Below, one piece after another: positions 56,000-64,000 of a stretch of 64,000 bases of DNA (position 1 is the first letter of the stretch; each line of letters opens with the position of its first letter). The position numbers and the translations under genes were made by a program. Source of the stretch: Stephania yunnanensis (taxonomy: Eukaryota > Streptophyta > Magnoliopsida > Ranunculales > Menispermaceae); NCBI GenBank assembly GCA_039657365.1, contig CM077591.1, positions 44,891,501 to 44,955,500 on the forward strand. The letters run 5' to 3'. The notes under the pieces are model-generated. The model was given only the letters and a program-made list of their open reading frames with translations. It ran no database searches and was not told where the DNA came from.

Positions 56000-58521
56000 T
56001 GTAACAGGCCGTTTTATTAATGTCGTTATGTATATCGTAATTACAGACATGGACGCTAGCTCAAATCCACGTAGACAATGTGGGTAGACTAGGCCACAAG
56101 TGTGCCTCGGTACATTAGTTTATTAAATTATTTGTTAAATACATCGCATGTGTGTTTGTTGAATAACGATATCGTGTGAGGTTGTGTGACGGGTTATTGC
56201 CTTAAAGTGTTTGTCAACGCAGGTATTGAGAAGCTAAATACGGGCACACTAGAGAAACTCGACAAATTCATGAAATATGATTATGAAGTCAAATTAAAAT
56301 GGGTAATGTAACTATAGGCTAATGAGATTAAATTCTAATAATAGGCTATGGTGCGCCTTGCAATACGTGTCGAGATGCGGGGCGCTAGGTATCGGGCAGT
56401 TGAAGTTTAGGGGGACCATGAGTTGGTTAAATTTGTTAAATAAAATGCTAACTATATGGTTTTAAAAAGGCTTAAGGTAATGTGACATTGATGGAATAAA
56501 TAAGCCTTGAGATGGACAACTAGATGCTATTGGAGTGTGCTATTGGAAGGGAGTGTGCTATTGGAGTCATCAGGAGGTGTAGGACTACATGCTTGTGAAG
56601 CACAAGATAATCTTGGAGATAAGTACGCACACTTGATCAAAACCAAACATATATATAGGAGACAGTGAAGTGTTTGATCAAAACCACATAAAATTCATGC
56701 AAATTTGTGATAATCTGAGGAATAAGAAAGGATTCCCAATTGAGATTCAACACCTTTAAAGACCAATTCAAGAGATCTAAACATAGGTAATCACCTCCTT
56801 CATTTTCTCCACTTTCCAATGAACCTATAGTTTTTGACAAGTTTGATGAAATTCAAGTTTTAGTGATTAGGTCTCTGATTTGCAGCGAAAAATTGATGAA
56901 TTACATGTTGTTAGACCATATATATAGAGAATTGATTACTGGTTTAGCTAAATTTGATGATTTTAACGAAATTGGAGAGTTGACATGAATCATGAATTTT
57001 GATTACGTTGAGGTTATGGGGTGTTTTAAGGGTTGATTGAAGTTAATTATATATGGGAAACATGTCGGAACAAATAAGGTACCTAATCGAGAGGGTTTGG
57101 ATAGAATTCTCGACTTGAGAATTCTATCCCAAAGCACAGATAGCGTGCTACCTAGAACGGTTCGTTCTAGGTTGGTAACTATTCTTCGTCCTGAAGAACA
57201 GTAGCGTGCTACATAATTCCTTTAGTGTGTTACCATCAGATGGCGCGCTACACATATCCCTTAGCGCGCTAACTGCATATCAAAATGGATTTTTAAGGGT
57301 TTTTTTGGTGATTTGTCACCTAATACATGACTAAACACAAGGAATAACCTAAAACTATACAAATTTGACTTTAAGGACTAGGGGAAGTTGTAGCTTGGTA
57401 CCGAGAGCTTGTCTAGTCCGATACAGGAGTCCGGGGAGGTCGAAGAGCGGTGTAAGGTTTGTGAAACCCAACTGAAAGACTCAGAGTTTTTTAATCTGTT
57501 TTTACATCTCATTTCTATCATTCCTTGTTGTTCATTACTCTACTTCATTACTTGGATGTGGTTTGAGGTTACTCCCCTAGATTTCTTGGTTGTGTGTTAA
57601 TGATGCACTGGACTATAGCACGTGTGACGCAACCCATAGTGAATGGAGACCTGAGTTTGCCTTTGGTGCATGCGTCGGTGATTCAACGGATTTGGCTAGC
57701 GTTGCAAGGGACCAAGTGTCAGGCCAGTTGGGCATGACCACTGGTGGGAACGTGGTGACCGAAGTACAATCTAGTCTATCTGGAGTGAACATACACATTT
57801 GTTAGCTTGTATGTTATCTATTCATGCGATGAGCCATTTAAAATTGTCTGTTTTTATATCTCGCATGCCCACTTGATAGTATTCCTTGCATTTCCTTTAC
57901 TTTATTATACGAATGCTCAGAGGAGTTCCTTGGGATTTTACTTTCTAGACTCGTCATATGTCTTTTATGATGATTGATTGCAAATCCTAATACCAGTAGG
58001 GACAAGGGGATCCTAGGTGACTACATATGATTGCCTGCCGTCGAGGACCTACTCGTACATGTTTATTTTTGAGATTTTATATATTTTGGGTATTGGGAGA
58101 CTTGAGATGACACCGTACATGTATATATACCTTGTTTGTGGTATTGTTGCTTATATACAAAATACTTTATAAGGTTTTTCATAGTAGGATTTGCTTTTTT
58201 GAATAATGTTTACCATGCTAAATTACTTATACTAATCGTATCAATTGAGGCTTACGCTGATTTATGTTAACTTGTAAGAAACAACCTACTACTATGGTTA
58301 AGCATTAGAAAAAACTACGAATTAAGTAACAGTTGAAATAGTTAAATACTCATAAAGAATAAGTTAAAAATAAGGATAATCTACTAATTAATTTGATAAT
58401 ATACACATGGACATGATTTATAAGACATGAAAAGAACGGACAAGTGTCAGACATTTGTAGTTGGGCCAGCTGGCAAGGAGTACACGGAGACACGTCACCC
58501 CTGGGCGGAAGGGACGCCACA
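56000..58521 (+). mobile_element. LTR-B copy d: 5' LTR of a Ty3/gypsy element
   Basis: 2,522 bp from TGTAACAGGC to GGGACGCCACA, followed at 58524 by TGGTATTAGAG, an initiator tRNA-Met primer-binding site with one change. It aligns in reverse with 13975-16500 and more distantly with the solo LTRs at 20063 and 24825. A perfect 13-bp-arm hairpin (GGATAGAATTCTC and GAGAATTCTATCC, 57099-57129) and a GCGCGCTA cluster lie in its second half. Confidence 0.85.
57140..57273. repeat. TTAGCGCGCTAA cluster in LTR-B copy d
   Basis: ATAGCGTGCTAC, GTAGCGTGCTAC, TTAGTGTGTTAC, TGGCGCGCTAC and TTAGCGCGCTAA within 134 bp, with the hairpin TTCTTCGTCCTGAAGAA between the first two. Confidence 0.85.
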
Positions 58522-58523
58522 GT

Positions 58524-58534
58524 TGGTATTAGAG
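58524..58534 (+). promoter_or_regulatory. LTR-B element primer-binding site (initiator tRNA-Met)
   Basis: TGGTATTAGAG, three bases inside the LTR end. One transition away from TGGTATCAGAG. Confidence 0.8.
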
Positions 58535-58749
58535 AAAAAGAGTTCTACAAACTTGTAAATTTACAATGAAAGAGCATAAGACTTAATAAATAAACCTTAG
58601 TTGTGAAAACCCTATGTTATGCCTTAGAACATTAGTCGGGAAGTGAGGCGAGGCGGGTAGAGTTAGCGTTAGAGTTTATATACGTGTTATATGTTCTTTA
58701 TATATATTATATACGTATATACACTGAGACTGATCCGGAGCATGCTTCT

Positions 58750-60500
58750 CGATGTAGATCATGGATGAACAGTCGACCACGCCTCAGGAGATTGGTTTAC
58801 TTAGTTGTACAACTAGAGATTCCCGATTGCACCTAGTATGGAGGATCGACTCTCAGCCTAGGAGACGCAGATGGTCGAGGTGTTATGGTTGCTACGAGAT
58901 CTGACCGCCGCACTAACGACACTTGTTATAGCAATTGCTACACCAAGAGAGCCAATAGCAGTTACGGCACCTGCGGGGACAACCGTTACCCTGGTTGCTC
59001 CCTAGACACCAGTTAAGAGAGTAGTAGCGGATACACAGAAAAAAAAAGAGCCACCGCGGTTGTTGTTCCCTTGGAGACGCCAACTCCTACGCCTCCACCC
59101 ACGATTATGGATCAGACGACTATTACCGCTACTACTGCTACTGTATCGGGATTCGTCTTAGCTCTAAGGCGAAGATGTGTAGGGAGTTTCTAAAGTTTTA
59201 GTCGGGCTTCTTTTATGGAGGTAGTGACCCCGAGGCTGCGGGGAAGTGGATTTTATCTCATCAGTCGTTTCAAAAGCTGATGAGGAATGACGAAAATGTT
59301 TAGGCATGACTTTCGGGAACATGCTTGAGGGGTCACGCCGCAGTATGGCAGACCACATATTAGGATACCCATCCAGAGCCGACGACATGGGCTGAGTTTA
59401 GGGATATCATCTATGATCTATACATACCTATGGTCCTTACTCAGATTTTCGATGAATGCAGTTGGGACAAAGCATCTGCAGATCTACTATTTCACCAGTG
59501 GAGCTGATGATAAGATTGTTTCGACATTGGTATCCTCTAGGGCACCCACTCTACAGGATATATTTGATAGAGCGTTGGCACATAAGACATATCTAATGTA
59601 GAGAGATAGTAAGCGTGTGACTGGTACAGAGTAATAGATAAAGCATAGTTCTCGGCCTAACTAGAGGTGAAGAGATAGAGGGATCATAGGGATAGAGGCT
59701 ATAAGGATAACAGATGAGATAGGGGCCATAGGGATAATCATCAAGGAAATCAGTTCCAATATGAGGAGAGACAGCTAGTTCATGCCATTACATCAGCACT
59801 GGTAGATCAGCATAGGCCACAGCCGCAGATGTACCATTAAGGTCGAGATTAGGGGGACATGAAAAAGGGTTAAAAAGACTGAGGTCAGGGTCTGAGTTTT
59901 AGAGACGGATGAACCAGTAGGGAGGATAATAGGAGATGCCACAGGTGTGGTCAGAGGGGACGCTTGAGGTTTGACTGCAGGACACCATCATTATTATGTC
60001 GAGAGCCTGAGCAGGTCAAAGAGAGAGCTCATGCGGTAGCACAGCCAAATGGAGGAGCAACCAAATAGCTCGTCGAGGGTACGTTGCATATTTTTAGTTG
60101 ACCTATGCATGTTATGTTTGACTCCGGTAGTACTTTATCGTTTATTGTCGAACGTGTTGTTGGTGTGTTAGGCTCATATATAGACACTAAACATGCACCT
60201 TATCCTCAGTACGGCCGCTGGGGACAAGATATACCCTAACCGGATATGTAGAGTCGTGATGATTGAGGTTGAGGGACATTTGTTACAAGATGATCTTTAA
60301 GTATTATAGTACTTAGAGTTTGACATGTTTCTCGAGATGAGTTGGTTAACACCATATCATGCACAGATAGATTGTTGTGCTATGAGGATAGAGTTTCGTA
60401 TTCCCGAGATACCAGAGTTCTCACTAATTGGATTTGCAACTGATTTACCTATCATTAGAAGTCGATTGGCTACATCTCAGAATTTGGAGGTACTAAATGC
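58750..60500 (+). pseudogene. LTR-B element gag and protease (decayed; rest of pol absent)
   Basis: The gag core FYGGSDPEAAGKWILSHQSF (59212-59271) and TTWAEFRDIIYDLYIP (59384-59432) match Ty3/gypsy retrotransposon gag. A zinc knuckle at about 59935-59980 reads CHRCGQRGRLRFDC, with Arg where the metal-binding His should be. The protease site HVMFDSGSTLSFIVERV is at 60107-60155. The protease-RT linker FDMFLEMSWLTPYHAQIDCC is at 60319-60378. Stops are frequent (for example TAG near 59201). No RT or integrase follows, so the element is truncated near 60500. Confidence 0.8.
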
Positions 60501-61030
60501 ATGCATGAAAATGTATCATATCCAAGTGAAATGGATGATAAAAGTACCAATGATAAGGAAAGAGAAATGGAAAGATATGAGAATGAGAATAACACCACCA
60601 TTACAATCCGATAACCGCATAATTTCGACAAACTTAACGATCATACCTACGGTCTTTAGCAAGAAAATACATCCAACACATCCTTAAAATACCCCCAAAC
60701 GTATTACGAACCCTGTCCAAAAGGTTCAAAACAAATCGAGAGGTTCACACATGGAAAACAAAGAAGAGGGTGAAAGAACATGATATATATGAGAAGTAGC
60801 ACTTTTGTTTAAAGTCATTGGGTTGACTTGGTATGAGTCTATCAATCAGTGTAGACTAGTGTTGCACGTGACACGTCCTCCACATTATGGCTCGGGAAGT
60901 CTTGATAGAAGATCTTCAATCTTTTGCAGTTAATGTTAAAAGCAGTACCAGCCACCAAACTTCAAATCTACACTGCACCGTGATCATACACAATAATCAC
61001 AACATACGGTCATGTCCACCATGATCTCAA
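60501..61030. other. Junction between LTR-B element and Athila copy 2; nothing recognised
   Basis: No recognised coding signal or LTR end. It separates plus-strand gag-protease remains from a minus-strand pol, so at least one deletion breakpoint lies here. Confidence 0.4.
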
Positions 61031-61035
61031 CTGAC

Positions 61036-64000
61036 CTAAAAAAACCCTAAGACATGATTGAGATAAAAACACTTTCTGACCAACACAAAAAGATATACAA
61101 GAGAGATTGCGATAATGGAACGCTTTAATTTTTTCTTTGTAAATCCACGCGTTTTCATACGCATCATTCTTGATTTCCACCCATTCTTGGAGAGTGAGTT
61201 TTCTCTCTTTTCTTGCTTCATCGAGCTTCGTATTAAGTTGCTTCGCAACCTAGTAGGATTTATGCTCGAGCTCGATTGGCAGGTGGCAAGCTTTACGAAA
61301 CACAAGTCTGTATGAGGATATTCCAATTAACGTTTTAAACGCCGTTCGGTAAGCCCAAACCTCATCATCAAGACGTGTACTCCAATCTTTACGAGTAAGG
61401 TTCACTGTTTTTTCTAAGATTAATTTGATCTCCCTATTAGAGACCTCTGCCTAGCCACTTGTTTGGGGATCGTAAGCTGTAAATGTTCTATGAGTGACAT
61501 TGTACCTCCTTAGAAGTCTTTCAACCATATGGTTGCGAAAGTGAGTGCCTCTATCACTAATCAGGGCACGTGGGGTACCAAAAGTTGTGAGAATTATCGA
61601 TTTGAGGAATTCACATACCACTTTAGAGTCGTTAGCGCGATAGCTTCCACCCACTTAGACTCGTAGTCCACTGCCAATAGTATGTAAACATTACCAAATG
61701 ACACTGGAAACGGTCCCATGAAGTCTATACCACATACATCAAATATTTCACAAATATGAATCGGAGTAAGTGGCATTAGGTCTTGACGACCAAGGTTACC
61801 AGTTTTCTAATAGTTAGGCAAGTCTTGGTAAACATGTATGAATCATGGAAAATAGTGGGCCAGTAAAACTCGCTCTCAAGAACTTTCCTAGTTGTCCTAC
61901 GGGGACCGAAGTGGCCACCACAGGCGTAAGTATGACAAAAAGCCGAGATGGAGTGACCCTCAATCTGAGAAACACAACGCTTGATAACCTGGTCATAGCA
62001 AGATTTTCGTAAGTATGGGTCATCGCACATATAGTATTTAGCATCGCTCCTAAATTTATTCTTCTACGCCTTTGAAAAATGAGGAGATAGCTCGCCAGAG
62101 GTGATATAATTCACTAAATCAGCGTACCAGGGAAGATCTTCCGCAATAACATAGATGTACTCATCAGGGAAATCTTCCTTAAGAGGGGTTGGACGTTCAC
62201 CATTCTCAATGCTGCTAAGATGGTCTTGCTACTAGATTCTCTGCACCACTTTTATATTTAATGGTGATGTCAAACTCCTATAGTAGGAGTATCCATCTAA
62301 TGAGCCTAGTTTTGGCATCATTTTTATTCATTAGGTACTTCAAGGCAACGTGATCGTAGTAAATAATAACTTTGGTTCCCAAAAGATAAGGCCAAAATTC
62401 CTCAAGTGTGAATATAACGACAAGGAGCTCCTTTTCTGTAGTGGTGTAGTTCGTTTGAGCCGTGTCTACGGTATGAGAAGCATAGTAAATAACATATGAA
62501 GCTCTCCCAACTCTCTATCCTAATACTGCACCAACTGCTTGATTACTAGCATCACATATAATTTCAAATGGAAGCTCCCAATTAAGGGCCTGAATTACTG
62601 GTGTGTTAGTAAGTGTGTCTTTTAGTACATCAAATGCACTCTTACATGCCTTATCAAACTCATAAGTTACGTCCTTTTATAGTAGATGGCATAGGGTTGT
62701 ATGATCATCAACAAGTCCTTGATGAAACGAAGGTGAAAATCGGCGTGTCTAAAGAACGACCTAATCTCTCGCACGTTCGTAAGGTAGGGAACTTTCTTGA
62801 TAACATCAATTTTAGCTTGGTCTACCTCTACACCCCTAGCTGAGACAATGTATCCCAAAATAATACCTTATTCCATCATAAAATGACACTTTTCATAGTT
62901 CAGAACTAGGTTCTTCTCGATACACCTGCTGAGTACCTTTGTCAGATTGATGAGACAGCTATCGAATGAATCATTATAAATAGTAAAGTCATCATGAAGA
63001 CCTCCATGATATGCTCAACAAAATCTAAAAAAATGATCAACATGCACCTTTGAAAGGTGGCAGGTGCATTGCATAACCCAAAGGGCATGCGCTGATAGGC
63101 AAAAGTGTCAAGCGGACAAGTGAATATAATATTTTCTTGGTCTTCTGGTGCAACTGGTATCTAGTGAAAATTGGAATAATTGTCAAGAAAACGATAATGA
63201 GAAAGATTGGCTAGTCTCTCCAACATCTGATTAATGAAAGGAAGAGGAGAGTGATCATTCCCAGTGGAAGCATTGAACTTCCTGTAGTCAATGCATACCT
63301 GCCATCCATTTTGAATGTAGGTCGAAACTAACTCACCATGTGAATTGGTGACTATAGAGGCTCCCATTTTCTTAGGAACCACCTTGACAGGGCTTACTCA
63401 TTTACTATCAGAGATAGGGTAAATCATGCCAACATCTAAAAGTTTCAGTATCTCCTTCTTTACGACATCTACAATAGGCAGATTGAGCCTCCATTGGGCT
63501 TCCCTCATAGGTTTTGACCCCTCTTCCACATATATATATATGATGCATGCAAATGGAAGGGTTGAAACCTTTGATATCCGCTATTGTCCACCTAATAGCC
63601 CATTTAAACTCTAGGAGTACTCGCGAGAGAGTCTCTACTCATCTGGATGTGTAAGTTTGGCTAAGATGGTCACAAGGAGTATGTCATTCTCACCTAAAAA
63701 CATGTACTTTAGGTGCCTTTGTAATGGCTTCAGCTCGAGTGTGGAAGCTTTAACCAAGGAAGGAGAAAGTTCAAAGTTAATGGTAGGCAACTCCAAATAA
63801 CTGACACTTAGGGCAAGGGTTGGAATGAACCCAACTCTAAAACATCATCCTCGACATCAGTATCGAGGGTCAAAACACTCTGGTAGATATGAGTAGTGTT
63901 GAAATAATTCTTTAACACTACTTTAACTTCACCATCGCCACTCGTAAGCAAGGTCCGCTGAACGAATGGATCTACACAGTCCATGGTACACACCACAGAA
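61036..64000 (-). pseudogene. Second Athila-type pol: RT and integrase, decayed; continues beyond window
   Basis: Minus strand, right-to-left. Protease-RT spacer at 63996-63808 (CVDPFVQRTLLTSGDGEVKV). RT from about 63530: PISDSK, then MVPKKMGASIVTNSHGE, NGWQVCIDYRKFNASTGND and MPFGLCNAPATFQRCM (about 63090-63045). A one-base loss near 62995 breaks the FMDDF active site. VEVDQAKIDVIKKVPY follows at 62830. RNase H remnants are around 62600-62300. Integrase at 62030-61451: CHTYACGGHFGPRRT, ICEIFDVCGIDFMGPFPV (first Asp), PRALISDRGTHFRNH (second Asp), YNVTHRTFTAYDPQTSG then TAG for the expected CAG (about 61451). The C-terminal remnant is at 61290-61115. No LTR for it lies in the window. Confidence 0.85.

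Noticed and set aside
57409..57805. Small frames on both strands
   Set aside because: Located inside LTR-B copy d, with matching non-coding sequence in copy a.
61036..61326. 96-codon minus-strand frame as a separate gene
   Set aside because: Its DNA, read in another frame, gives the end of the Athila integrase (CHLP...ELEHKS, NDAYE); the listed frame is a shifted reading.

Overview
The window looks like repeat-rich plant nuclear DNA, most likely from a eudicot. It is AT-rich, has no operons, carries spliced plant-type genes, and is built almost entirely from nested plant transposable elements, with one stretch of mitochondrial-type DNA. I could not identify the species. All assignments rest on reading the translated sequence; no database search was run.

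Layout. 1-1262 (+) is the 3' part of a spliced plant-mobile-domain (PMD/MAIN-like) gene with an open reading frame. 1663-4600 holds a MULE-type (Mutator-like) transposase gene on the minus strand, with an OTU-like C-terminal region. It is bracketed by two tandem arrays of the same 34-bp near-palindromic unit. About 5290-7780 looks like a nuclear copy of mitochondrial DNA, including a truncated tRNA-Gln(UUG). 8098-13105 has no gene; it holds MITE-like hairpins, short palindromes, an AT microsatellite, a degenerate 38/57-bp minisatellite and a 48-bp duplication.

From 13294 to 60490 I infer one nest. The oldest layer (here gypsy-A, minus strand, Athila/Tat branch of Ty3/gypsy) appears to start with a 3' LTR piece at 13294-13880. 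That LTR seems to be split by a CACTA (En/Spm) transposon, whose coding remnants run + from 16478 to about 28000 and whose right end is probably at 38331. Gypsy-A then resumes at 38335-39983 and 50670-55905. The CACTA element was itself hit by two solo LTRs of a second Ty3/gypsy family (LTR-B; 20063-22358 and 24825-27260), a 9.0-kb Ty1/copia element (28238-37240, minus, 5-bp target duplication) and a 5'-truncated LINE (37515-38251, 18-bp target duplication). A complete 10.7-kb Athila-type element (39989-50664, plus, 5-bp target duplication) sits in the gypsy-A 3' region. LTR-B also occurs at 13975-16500 (minus) and as the 5' LTR of a decayed gag-protease element at 56000-60490. A second Athila-type pol, minus strand, runs off the right edge (61036-64000).

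The copia, Athila, CACTA, LINE and gypsy reading frames all carry stops or frameshifts. The MULE transposase has one clear frameshift. Only the PMD gene reads through cleanly. The most unusual signals are the 34-bp arrays around the MULE gene and repeated clusters of the palindrome TTAGCGCGCTAA, which occur in both a Ty1/copia element and an unrelated Ty3/gypsy LTR family.
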